Of a stretch of DNA of 64,000 bases, positions 19,696 to 28,787 are shown piece by piece; the first letter of the stretch is position 1, and the number at the start of each line of letters is the position of its first letter. The translations under genes and the position numbers were made by a program. The stretch comes from Deltaproteobacteria bacterium CG11_big_fil_rev_8_21_14_0_20_45_16 (GTDB lineage Bacteria > Bdellovibrionota > UBA2394). The stretch lies in assembly GCA_002787535.1 (NCBI GenBank), contig PCXB01000050.1:72205-136204 (forward strand), written 5' to 3'. The notes beneath the pieces are model-generated. The model was given only the letters and a program-made list of their open reading frames with translations. It was not told where the DNA came from and searched no databases.

Positions 19696-21105
19696 GTGTT
19701 TTGGAACCGTCAGCAAAAACCGGCTATTCATCTTATTGGCGTAGGCGGCAGCGGGATGAGCGGAATCGCAGAATTACTTTTAGCGTCAGAGTTTCCTGTT
19801 AGCGGCAGTGATTTGACAAGGTCCACCATAACCGACCGATTGGAATCTCTTGGAGCTAAAATCTATTACGATCATCATGCGAGTCACATTCAGCAACCAA
19901 GTTGCGTGGTGGTTTCATCGGCAGTTCAAGTCTCGAATCCCGAGTGGCAAGAGGCAGTTCGTCGTTCTATTCCTGTTATCCAACGAGCAGAAATGCTCGC
20001 TGAATTGATGAGACTAAAAAAGGGGATTGCTGTGGCGGGTTCCCACGGCAAAACAACAACGACTAGTCTGCTGGGACAGGTCTTGCATAGCCTGGACCCT
20101 ACTGTTGTGGTTGGTGGTAGGTTACAACATTGGAACGCCTCCAGTCTTGTGGGCAAAGGATCCACTTTTATTATCGAAGCCGATGAAAGCGATCGAAGTT
20201 TCCTGAAGTTTTCGCCAGTTTACTCAATTGTGACCAATATAGATTTGGAGCATTTGGATAACTATCGAGATCTGAATGATATCAAGGATTGTTTTGTAAG
20301 TTTTCTCAATCGAACAGCTTTTTTTGGAGAAAATTGGATTTGTGCGGACTGCGAGAACTTGCAGAGCATTCGGCCACGATTGAATAAGCCGACCAAGACT
20401 TTTGGTTATGCAGAGGATGCGGATATTCGGATCACGAGGGTAGAATGGGAAAGAACCAAATCCTTATTTTGTCTCGAGAGAAAAACTGGAGAAGATTTGG
20501 GGAGCTTCGAAATTCCAGTTCCAGGTCGACACAATATTTTGAATGCAACAGGAGCCATAAGCTTGGCGCTGAGTTTGGGGATTGGGCTTACCAGCTTACG
20601 TCGAAGTTTGAAGAACTTTGTTCAAGCCGATCGAAGGCTGCAAACTCATTATCGCTCGGAGCGTTTCGCTGTAGTTGAAGACTACGCTCATCATCCGACA
20701 GAAATTCGAGCTGCTATGGAGGGCGTGAGCCAAATGTTTCCTGGCTTTCGGAAAATCGTTATTTTTCAACCTCATCGCTATACACGAACTAAAGCCCTCT
20801 GGGATGAGTTTGTAGGCGCACTTGGCGGGCTTTCGGATGAACTATATTTACTGCCAATTTATGCAGCCCATGAGGCTGCGATCGAAGGCGTCTCTTCTGA
20901 CAGACTTGCAGCTGACATCGGTACGCGGGCCAATCTATGGGGGGCACTTCCACAGGCCTCTGTTTTTGCATCGGAGTGCTCCGTTCGTCAGGAGCCAGTA
21001 GTTGCTGTTGTGTTGGGAGCGGCACCTTTGACAAGTTTTGCAAAGTCTCTTGCCTTCGAGCTTGAAAGTCTGGCTTCACGCAGTGCGGTGATTTCTAAAG
21101 TCTGA
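19696..21105 (+). CDS. murC: UDP-N-acetylmuramate--L-alanine ligase
   Basis: IHLIGVGGSGMSGIAELL, AGSHGKTTTTSLLG, DYAHHPTEI; GTG start. Confidence 0.96.
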   Translation: MFWNRQQKPAIHLIGVGGSGMSGIAELLLASEFPVSGSDLTRSTITDRLESLGAKIYYDHHASHIQQPSCVVVSSAVQVSNPEWQEAVRRSIPVIQRAEMLAELMRLKKGIAVAGSHGKTTTTSLLGQVLHSLDPTVVVGGRLQHWNASSLVGKGSTFIIEADESDRSFLKFSPVYSIVTNIDLEHLDNYRDLNDIKDCFVSFLNRTAFFGENWICADCENLQSIRPRLNKPTKTFGYAEDADIRITRVEWERTKSLFCLERKTGEDLGSFEIPVPGRHNILNATGAISLALSLGIGLTSLRRSLKNFVQADRRLQTHYRSERFAVVEDYAHHPTEIRAAMEGVSQMFPGFRKIVIFQPHRYTRTKALWDEFVGALGGLSDELYLLPIYAAHEAAIEGVSSDRLAADIGTRANLWGALPQASVFASECSVRQEPVVAVVLGAAPLTSFAKSLAFELESLASRSAVISKV

Positions 21106-21163
21106 GCTTTCCTTGACGATTCCTAATTCACTGAGTCACACTTAAAGCATTGGGGGAACTTTC

Positions 21164-22081
21164 ATGAGCACTAAATCTCGTTCGGCACGCAGCGCGTCAC
21201 GAGATTGGAGGGCCAAGAGCTTTCTGTGGACCTCGCTCATTGTGACGGCTCTCAGCATTATCTTTTTCTTTGCAGGGCGTTATCTTTCTCATAAAATTAA
21301 AGAATTGGATTCTCGTTCACCGCAACAGTTCTTATATGAACTGGCACAGTACGGAGGGGTTGTGATTTCAAATATACGGCTCGAGTCAAAGATTGATGAC
21401 GAGCCTTTTGACAGCGCTCAAGTTCAACAGCTTAGTCGTCGACTCGAGAGCTTGAAGGGTCAAATTATTTTTAACGTCGACATTCAGTCCCTCACGAAAG
21501 AGGTCGAGAATCTTCCGTGGGTACAGGCGGTGAGAGTCTATCGTCGTTTCCCTGACAAGCTTGAGGTGTTGGTTGCGGCTCGGCAGCCGGCCCTTCTTGT
21601 TCGCGCTCAGAATTCTTGGTTGATTGTGGACGAAGCTGGAGCTTTCGTTGGAACTATGCGCGCCATTAAGAAAGAATATTTTGGACTTCCCAAAGTCTTT
21701 GGGTACGAGACTCAAATTTCGGGCGAAATCGAAGAGATCAATCGCCTTTACGAAGATGAAAGGTCCAAACTTGCTGATTTGGTTAAGGTCGTTAGGGCTC
21801 TGAAAGAAAAAGTGAATATTTCTGTCGAAGAGGTTCGTATCCAAAGGCGAGATTGGTTGGATGAAGTCCTATTTCAAGTTGGCTGGCGAGATTCTCAATC
21901 TAGAAAATTTCAAGTAAGTCTTCTTTCTCATTATTGGGAAGATCGCCTTACTTCGTTACAGTTTGTTATGAGTGATATTGTGTCCGATAGATTTCAGGAG
22001 GTTTCCATTCTTGGTCAGTATAAGAAAAGATGGGTTTTGAGCTTCGATAGTCGATCATCCGAAATAAGTAAGGAGTTTTAA
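21164..22081 (+). CDS. ftsQ: FtsQ/DivIB-like cell division protein
   Basis: N-terminal TM, POTRA-like region (LPWVQAVRVYRRFPDKLEVLVAARQP), between murC and ftsA. Confidence 0.85.
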   Translation: MSTKSRSARSASRDWRAKSFLWTSLIVTALSIIFFFAGRYLSHKIKELDSRSPQQFLYELAQYGGVVISNIRLESKIDDEPFDSAQVQQLSRRLESLKGQIIFNVDIQSLTKEVENLPWVQAVRVYRRFPDKLEVLVAARQPALLVRAQNSWLIVDEAGAFVGTMRAIKKEYFGLPKVFGYETQISGEIEEINRLYEDERSKLADLVKVVRALKEKVNISVEEVRIQRRDWLDEVLFQVGWRDSQSRKFQVSLLSHYWEDRLTSLQFVMSDIVSDRFQEVSILGQYKKRWVLSFDSRSSEISKEF

Positions 22082-22082
22082 G

Positions 22083-23309
22083 TTGAGAAAAGCTTTCCCG
22101 ACCATAGCAGCCTGTGATTTTGGTAGCAGCAAGGTAGCAATTCTAATTTGCGAAATCACCCCTTCCGGTCTTGAAGTTGCTGGTTTTGGACAAGCTCGTT
22201 CGCGTGGCGTTCGAAAGGGTGTCGTCGTGAACCTGGATTCAACTGTTGAGGCGCTTCAGGAAGCCATCCATGAGGCTCAAAGCTTAAGTCAGGTGGACAT
22301 TGACTTCTTAGTTTGTGGTGTGACGGGCACGCATATTCAGTGTTTGCAGTCCAATGGAATGATCCCCGTTCGCGAACGCGAAATCCGACAGTTGGATGTG
22401 CAAAAAGTTTTGGAGACGGCTTCGACGGTAAGTCTTCCTTTGGATCGCGAAGTAATTCAGGTCATTCCTCAAGAATATATTGTTGATGGGCAGGACGGAA
22501 TTCATCAGCCTGTTGGGATGTATGGGCGTCGTCTCGAAGCCCGAGTTCAGATTGTTACAGGTGCTGTAACCACACTACAAAATATTCGTCGTTGTTTGCA
22601 AAAAGCAGATTTGGATTCAGATGCTTTTATTTCTCATCCCTTGGCAAGTGCTCGTGCGGTGGTTGGACCGCAAGAGAGAGAGGCTGGAGTCTGTGTTGTT
22701 GATATTGGCGCAGCATCCACAGATATGGTTGTTTTTCAAGATGGGGTTTTAAGTTGGTTGCAGTCAATTTCTATCGGTGGCATGCACCTGACCAACGACC
22801 TGGCGGTTGGTCTGAAGACAAGCCTAAATGATGCTGAAGAAATTAAACACCGTTACGGTTGTGTCCTGCAGCCCGATCCCTATGAGAAAGTCGAAATTGT
22901 CGGATTGGCCGGCGCGGAAACCAGGCAGATTGATCGCCGTTTGATCACAACCATTTTGCAGCCTCGAGTCGAAGAGATTTTGCAACTTGTGAGAAACGAG
23001 CTGGCTAAACGAGGCGTGGATGAGAGTTTACCTTCCGGCATTGTGTTAACTGGCGGGAGTTCTCTTCTCAAGGGGCTTCTGGATGTTTCACATTCAGTTT
23101 TTTCCTTGCCTTGTCGCCTAGGGCGCCCGGAGAGATTGGGTGGTTTAAGTGAAATGATTTCGACGCCGGTCTACTCATCACTGGTTGGCCTTATACAGCT
23201 GGGATTTGAGCAAAGTGAAGACCTCAAATATATGGCAAGTGTTTATCAGAAAAAGGGTGTTAAAAAGTTTCAAGCACAAGTGTTTCGTTGGATGAAAGAT
23301 TTTTTCTAA
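22083..23309 (+). CDS. ftsA: Cell division protein FtsA
   Basis: ACDFGSSKVAILIC, DIGAASTDMVVF, LTGGSSLLKG, amphipathic C-terminus; TTG start 2 nt after ftsQ. Confidence 0.95.
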   Translation: MRKAFPTIAACDFGSSKVAILICEITPSGLEVAGFGQARSRGVRKGVVVNLDSTVEALQEAIHEAQSLSQVDIDFLVCGVTGTHIQCLQSNGMIPVREREIRQLDVQKVLETASTVSLPLDREVIQVIPQEYIVDGQDGIHQPVGMYGRRLEARVQIVTGAVTTLQNIRRCLQKADLDSDAFISHPLASARAVVGPQEREAGVCVVDIGAASTDMVVFQDGVLSWLQSISIGGMHLTNDLAVGLKTSLNDAEEIKHRYGCVLQPDPYEKVEIVGLAGAETRQIDRRLITTILQPRVEEILQLVRNELAKRGVDESLPSGIVLTGGSSLLKGLLDVSHSVFSLPCRLGRPERLGGLSEMISTPVYSSLVGLIQLGFEQSEDLKYMASVYQKKGVKKFQAQVFRWMKDFF

Positions 23310-23318
23310 GGAGGGGAT

Positions 23319-24506
23319 ATGTCAAAGAAAATAGATCAAAATATGTCGGTAGTATTAGGTGCAAAAATTAAAGTGATCGGCGTTGGCGGAGGTGGCGGGA
23401 ACGCTATTAACACCATGATTCGGCAAGGCTTGCGAGGTGTTGAATTCATCGCAGCCAATACGGATGCGCAGGCTCTGACGAATAATCTTGCAGATAACAA
23501 AATTCAGCTCGGGCAAACTTTGACTAAGGGGCTAGGGGCGGGGGCCAATCCAGCGGTGGCACGTGAGGCTGCCTTAGAAGACTCTCAAATGATTTCAGAA
23601 TTTCTTGATGGCTCAGATATGATTTTCGTCACCTGCGGACTAGGGGGCGGTACGGGCACTGGAGCTGCGCCGGTTATCGCTCAGCTTGCCAAAAGCATAG
23701 GCATACTAACCGTTGGAGTTGTGACCAAACCCTTCGGGTTTGAGGGGAAACGACGCCGTCGTCAGGCTGAAGAAGGTCTTCAAGAAATGAAGGATAATGT
23801 GGATACTCTGATTACGATTCCCAATCAAAGGTTGATGGAGGTCGCGACAGATCAAATGACGATGTTGGATGCCTTTCATAAGGTTGATGAGGTTCTTTTG
23901 TCGGCAGTTAAAGGAATTAGTGATCTCATTAATATTCATGGGATGGTGAACGTAGACTTTGCTGATGTTCGAACCGTGATGAGTGAGATGGGCATGGCCC
24001 TTATGGGGACGGGCGAATCACGTGGGGATAATCGAGCCATGATCGCGTCGCGCAATGCTATTTCGAGCCCTCTCCTTGAGGATGTTTCCATCGAGGGAGC
24101 AACAGGGATATTGATCAATATTACGGGAACCTCATCGATGACTCTGTATGAGGTCAATGCTGCGGCAACTTTGATCCAAGAGGCTGCACATGAAGATGCA
24201 AATATTATCTTTGGAAGCGTCATCGACGATTCCTTGGATGATCGAATTCGAGTGACGGTTATAGCCACCGGTTTCAAAAAAGAAGATAAGCCTCAACCCA
24301 TGAGGACTCATGCAACTCTCGGCGTGAATCAACGCTCTCCAGCTACAGCTTTGAATCTAGCTGTCATGGAAGCGCCAACTGAGCCAGCATCAGCAGGTCT
24401 CGGAATGTCCTCTGGGGGTCCCTTAGGTCGGCAACGTCGGTCTATGAGTTCGTTCGAGGAAGATCGGTTTGAAGTGCCGACTTTTTTGAGAAAGCAATTG
24501 GACTAA
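23319..24506 (+). CDS. ftsZ: Cell division protein FtsZ
   Basis: [27 protein letters not shown]-terminal peptide [21 protein letters not shown]. Confidence 0.98.
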   Translation: MSKKIDQNMSVVLGAKIKVIGVGGGGGNAINTMIRQGLRGVEFIAANTDAQALTNNLADNKIQLGQTLTKGLGAGANPAVAREAALEDSQMISEFLDGSDMIFVTCGLGGGTGTGAAPVIAQLAKSIGILTVGVVTKPFGFEGKRRRRQAEEGLQEMKDNVDTLITIPNQRLMEVATDQMTMLDAFHKVDEVLLSAVKGISDLINIHGMVNVDFADVRTVMSEMGMALMGTGESRGDNRAMIASRNAISSPLLEDVSIEGATGILINITGTSSMTLYEVNAAATLIQEAAHEDANIIFGSVIDDSLDDRIRVTVIATGFKKEDKPQPMRTHATLGVNQRSPATALNLAVMEAPTEPASAGLGMSSGGPLGRQRRSMSSFEEDRFEVPTFLRKQLD

Positions 24507-25440
24507 GAATAAAATCCATCAGCTCTTGGCGTGTATCTTCACCCATTAACTGCAAGGGAATTTTATCGACAGTAATCGATGGAAATAATTTAGTAAGGAT
24601 TTGATTCAAGACTATTTCCTTTTGTTTCAGTCTTCTAAATTCCTCAAAGAAGGGGTGCGCGTTTTCTGGTATATGGAAATCTGTGACACTTCGGTTGATG
24701 CTAATTCGTACATTCGAAGTTTTTTTAAGAAAGGCCTTCATTTCGATAAGAAAAGATTCATGGGTCTCTGGAGTCAAAATAATGTGATGGAGCGTCTCTT
24801 CGTCAAAAATTTTCTTTTCTAAATTTTTCGCGGCATTTTGAAATCGATCAATATGGAGACTTAACCAGTCTAAAAACTCCATCAAATCCTTAAGTCCGCT
24901 CTTCCCAACGAAAAGTTGAAGTGCTTCGAAGATTTTGCGCATACCAAAGTTAAGCAATTTATTCCGAGTAGTCAGTTTAACTAAGGATTTATCAAAAAAC
25001 TGACTAAGATTTGTAATCGAGGAATGAAGGCCCACGGCTTCAGCAAAGGGTGGGGTGTCGACAATAATAGATCGATTGCGGTGAGTATTCATATCGTCCG
25101 CCAGCTGCAGGAGCGATAGATAATCTCGGAATTTTTGCAATCCCTTTACCAATTCCTGATAATACCATCTCACGACTTCGTTAGAAGGATGTCTCGCCTC
25201 GAGAGCCTCAAAAAGTTCGCGAGCATCACAGGCTTTGAGATCTATGTCTTTGCCTTCTAGACTTGTCGAGCACAAACCATGAAGTCGTTCTAGCCCAAGG
25301 AGGTCATAAAGACGGTAGCTTGGATCAAGTGTAATCAAAAGTGGCTTGTCGAGTTTGCGATAAGCCTCTCGAATGGCACAATGACTCTTGCCAACGCCAC
25401 CTGAACCCCAAACAAAATGAAGTTGAGTTTTCTGACTCAT
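24442..25440 (-). CDS. ArsA/Get3-like ATPase, subunit 2 (variant P-loop GSGGVGKS)
   Basis: [11 protein letters not shown]; switch I-like [13 protein letters not shown]; switch II-like [12 protein letters not shown]; 3' end overlaps ftsZ antisense. Confidence 0.85.
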   Translation of the reverse strand: MSQKTQLHFVWGSGGVGKSHCAIREAYRKLDKPLLITLDPSYRLYDLLGLERLHGLCSTSLEGKDIDLKACDARELFEALEARHPSNEVVRWYYQELVKGLQKFRDYLSLLQLADDMNTHRNRSIIVDTPPFAEAVGLHSSITNLSQFFDKSLVKLTTRNKLLNFGMRKIFEALQLFVGKSGLKDLMEFLDWLSLHIDRFQNAAKNLEKKIFDEETLHHIILTPETHESFLIEMKAFLKKTSNVRISINRSVTDFHIPENAHPFFEEFRRLKQKEIVLNQILTKLFPSITVDKIPLQLMGEDTRQELMDFILSPIAFSKKSALQTDLPRTNS

Positions 25441-26165
25441 AGTCTCCTATCACCTTCTAGGGCTCGAAATTCATAAGAGATCTTCCTTGTTCGCTCTAGC
25501 TCTCTTTCTGGGCGAGTAAAGGCAAAGTCTCGCCATGGCTGTTCCCAGTCGAAACCTTCTATTTGAGGCTTCTGATGACATCGATTAAGAACTCGGCGCT
25601 CTTTGATCTGTGGCTGAAATTCCTTGAGATAATCACTAATCTCCTGGGACTCATGCAAAGCAGAGTTTTCGGGAAGCGAAATATTCCAAACACAAATTCT
25701 AGTCATTTCCTTTAAGATTTGATCGGCAAAGGTCTTTAGCTTTCCGGATCGGAACATCCTTTGGGCCGTTGGCGCCGCGTCCAATAAGGCTTTAAAATTT
25801 CCTGTCGAAGGACCATCATATAAGATGCTTTCCTTAGTACTTTTCTTAAGCAACTCATACAAAAGCAGTAATTGATCGAGTTGCGGCGCTAAGAACACAA
25901 TATTTTGGAGTAAGCTACTAGCGCTTGCCCAGTCAGCAATTTTCTTAAACGGAATTATTTCCTCGAGCAGGGCCTCTAGAAGTTCTCGATTTGAGATTTC
26001 CAAAAATATTTTTCCAGAAACGCCCAGGCTGTTATTTTCCCGTTCGAGATCAGATTTTTTTCCAACTAGGCTTTCTATGCCTAATCTTTCACTAAGCAGA
26101 ATTGAGCAGCGAGTTTTTCCGACGCCGCCCTTTCCTGTAACGATATGCAGTTTAGGCTGACTCAC
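25437..26165 (-). CDS. ArsA/Get3-like ATPase, subunit 1 (deviant Walker A GKGGVGKT, no switch I DPA)
   Basis: IVTGKGGVGKT and YDGPSTGNFKALLDAA; no DP[AS]xxL motif found; 4-bp overlap with the next gene. Confidence 0.83.
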   Translation of the reverse strand: MSQPKLHIVTGKGGVGKTRCSILLSERLGIESLVGKKSDLERENNSLGVSGKIFLEISNRELLEALLEEIIPFKKIADWASASSLLQNIVFLAPQLDQLLLLYELLKKSTKESILYDGPSTGNFKALLDAAPTAQRMFRSGKLKTFADQILKEMTRICVWNISLPENSALHESQEISDYLKEFQPQIKERRVLNRCHQKPQIEGFDWEQPWRDFAFTRPERELERTRKISYEFRALEGDRRL

Positions 26166-26967
26166 TAAGCTCCCGTATAATGCTTGTCGTTGTTAAGGAA
26201 TGAAGTGCAGCACCGTAGTGTCCCACGTGAGCGACTTGCACGAAACGTCCATTGCCCCACACGCTAGGCGGATAGCAAATCAAATCCCTCTCTCCGACAA
26301 TGAGGAGATCGGGTTCTTTGTGATTGTGTTCGTTGTCCTCGTAGGCGAGACGAGTTCGTTCGCTATTTAAAAGTCGATGCACGGCACTGAGTTCGTTTGG
26401 TGCTGAGATAGCAATCCATTTGTCACAATAAGTCTTTAAGTTCGAACGATTCAGCAAGCGGGCGACGATCGGACGACTCGTGCCAAAACTAATAATTCGA
26501 AAGCGAGGGGACTTTGTGTCACTCATGACTTTTTCAACATAGGCCGCTAATTGATCCTCTAAAAGTTCAGGAGTTTGGAGATAACTTTTCCAACGCAAGG
26601 GCCAAAGACTATTCCAAAAATTTCTTTTCAATCGCCAAAAGAGAAAATGAAAAATCTCTGGGCCATGATGCAATGAGGGTATGAAAATGATGGGAATTTG
26701 CTGCGGGTCCACTTTTGAATCGAGTAGAGGGGGAGCCTCATAAAATCGTCTAATTCTTTTCAAATGAAAGCCAAAAATACTAATTAACCCGCCCCATTCG
26801 ATCGCTGCTGCCGATAGGATGTCCGGAAGTTCTAGCTTTTGGTTAAGGTGGTTTTGGGCCCAGCTCCATGCCAGATTGACGTGGAAAATGAACAAGATAA
26901 GTAGGCCAAGCATTCCAATCACGAAGGCCAATTCAACAATGCTTATGAGGCTATCCATATTCTGCAA
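26152..26967 (-). CDS. Membrane-anchored alpha/beta-hydrolase-like protein
   Basis: N-terminal TM; IIFIPSLHHGPEIFHF, nucleophile-elbow-like ISFGTSRPIVARLL, VGERDLICYPPS, VAHVGHYG. Confidence 0.65.
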   Translation of the reverse strand: MQNMDSLISIVELAFVIGMLGLLILFIFHVNLAWSWAQNHLNQKLELPDILSAAAIEWGGLISIFGFHLKRIRRFYEAPPLLDSKVDPQQIPIIFIPSLHHGPEIFHFLFWRLKRNFWNSLWPLRWKSYLQTPELLEDQLAAYVEKVMSDTKSPRFRIISFGTSRPIVARLLNRSNLKTYCDKWIAISAPNELSAVHRLLNSERTRLAYEDNEHNHKEPDLLIVGERDLICYPPSVWGNGRFVQVAHVGHYGAALHSLTTTSIIRELSESA

Positions 26968-27053
26968 GTAGAATATTCGGGAGGGGTTCTGGAGCCAAGA
27001 TTTTTCCGATAAACTATTGGAAGCTTAGGTGTTTAATATAAGGGGGGGGCCTC

Positions 27054-28787
27054 GTGTCAGAGGGGCAAGCAGAAAATCCAGCCGTTACTAGCGCGCCAGT
27101 GGGTGCTCAAAAGAGCTCCGTCGAGATTTTTTTGAATTCACTCGAGAAGTGTATTCGATCGGCTCGCGTTTATCGATATGAATCCGGTCAAAAAATGATG
27201 GAGAATATTTACGAGAATGTGATTCAAGCTATCGATCGGGCATTTTTTGAAGAGGAAGTCATCGACGTTCACGTCAAACCCTACCAGATGATGTTTCAGG
27301 GAAGGGTGGTATACGAAAATAAGGAAAAGAAGAGCTCCCTAAGTTGGCTGTTGTACGAGCATGGCGTCCGGATGCTTTCATTTAAGCGCGGGATGGCGCG
27401 AGACGAGCTTATCGGCATCATAGGCATGCTCGCCACGGACTTTAATGTACCTGAAATGATGGATCATGATTTGTATTGTGTTTTCATTGAAAACCGCTTG
27501 GATCACTTTGAAGTCATTGGATTCGACAAGATTGGCGAGCTTCAGAAAGAGAGCCCGGATCTCAAAGAAGAGTTGGGACGCTTTCGAAAGCTAATTGGCA
27601 ATCGGAGTGCTCCTAGAGAGGCGCCCCAGACTCGAAAGCTACGGCAAGACGATCTGAAGGTGATCGAAGAATTTCAACTGAGTCCTGCGCAGTTTGCAAA
27701 GCCCGATGAGGAAGTAAATAAGATCGTTCAATCCATTACCGCAGGGCAACTGGGGACGAAGCGCGAAAAGGAGACCCTTGAGCGATTAGCCTTGATGGGC
27801 TTTCATTTTTTGCTTCAGGAACGAGATGTGGACCAAAATCAAGTCGGACGTGATCTTGTCAGCCAGGTTGCGATTATGATGCTCGAGGAGGAATATATTC
27901 CTCTCTTCGGAGCCTTGGTCAAAAAGATTCAGCAGCTTCATCGCGATATGCCGAACCAGCGAGGAGAGTATCAAAAAATACTCGACGCGATTTTCAGTGT
28001 GGATCGTGAATCTTTGATTCGACGACTTTTTGAGAAAAAGGATCATCAAACGAAGTTGGCGGAGATTCTCCTCTCAGCACCACCTAGCGCCGTTTCCTTG
28101 ATTGTCTTACTTTTGGATGCGCAGTCTTGGTGTCCAAAAGTATTTTCTGAATTTATCCTGAAGCATTTGCCCAGCCATTCCAAATGGCTCTTTGATACCG
28201 TCGAGCTGGCGCCTGAACTAAGTTGTTGGGAAGGGCTAATCAATATTTTTGCCGCCCGACCAACACAAAAATTTGCAAAGTTTCTTACAAGCTTGATGCA
28301 GTCGGCAGGTTCCACCTTAAAAGTGAAGGTTTTGCGCCAGTGCGCTATCATAGGATCCGAGGAAGCTCTTCAAGTATTTCGGCCACTGCTAACTTCAAGC
28401 AAGTACGAGGACCGAAAGTTAGCCTACGACATTTTACCATTGGCCAAAAACAAAGCGGCGCTCTTGATTCTAAAAGATCGTATTGACTCTAAAGAATTTC
28501 AATCGACATCGAATGATGAAAAGATGGAAGCTTATGCCTCTCTGTTGGCTTCAGCTGGAGAGGCAGCTTTGATATGGTTGGAAGCTCAATGGATGCAGCC
28601 TGGCGAAGGAATATTCAAAGGCCGACATCAAAATGAACGTCGACTTCTGCTATTGAAAGCCGTGGCAAAGACCAACCAAGATTTTATAGAAAGCCTTTTG
28701 AAGCTCACACCCTCCGACACCTTGAGTAAGGAGCTTCAGGAATTATTGGACAAAATCTCAAAACCATCGGGAGCGCCTACCTCATGA
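27054..28787 (+). CDS. HEAT-like repeat protein, likely partner of the downstream HD-GYP-like protein
   Basis: Helical protein; N-terminal module RYESGQKMMENIYENV..DVHVKPYQMMFQGRVVYEN..LLYEHGVRMLSFKRGMARDELIGII; GTG start with G-rich SD. Confidence 0.75.
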   Translation: MSEGQAENPAVTSAPVGAQKSSVEIFLNSLEKCIRSARVYRYESGQKMMENIYENVIQAIDRAFFEEEVIDVHVKPYQMMFQGRVVYENKEKKSSLSWLLYEHGVRMLSFKRGMARDELIGIIGMLATDFNVPEMMDHDLYCVFIENRLDHFEVIGFDKIGELQKESPDLKEELGRFRKLIGNRSAPREAPQTRKLRQDDLKVIEEFQLSPAQFAKPDEEVNKIVQSITAGQLGTKREKETLERLALMGFHFLLQERDVDQNQVGRDLVSQVAIMMLEEEYIPLFGALVKKIQQLHRDMPNQRGEYQKILDAIFSVDRESLIRRLFEKKDHQTKLAEILLSAPPSAVSLIVLLLDAQSWCPKVFSEFILKHLPSHSKWLFDTVELAPELSCWEGLINIFAARPTQKFAKFLTSLMQSAGSTLKVKVLRQCAIIGSEEALQVFRPLLTSSKYEDRKLAYDILPLAKNKAALLILKDRIDSKEFQSTSNDEKMEAYASLLASAGEAALIWLEAQWMQPGEGIFKGRHQNERRLLLLKAVAKTNQDFIESLLKLTPSDTLSKELQELLDKISKPSGAPTS

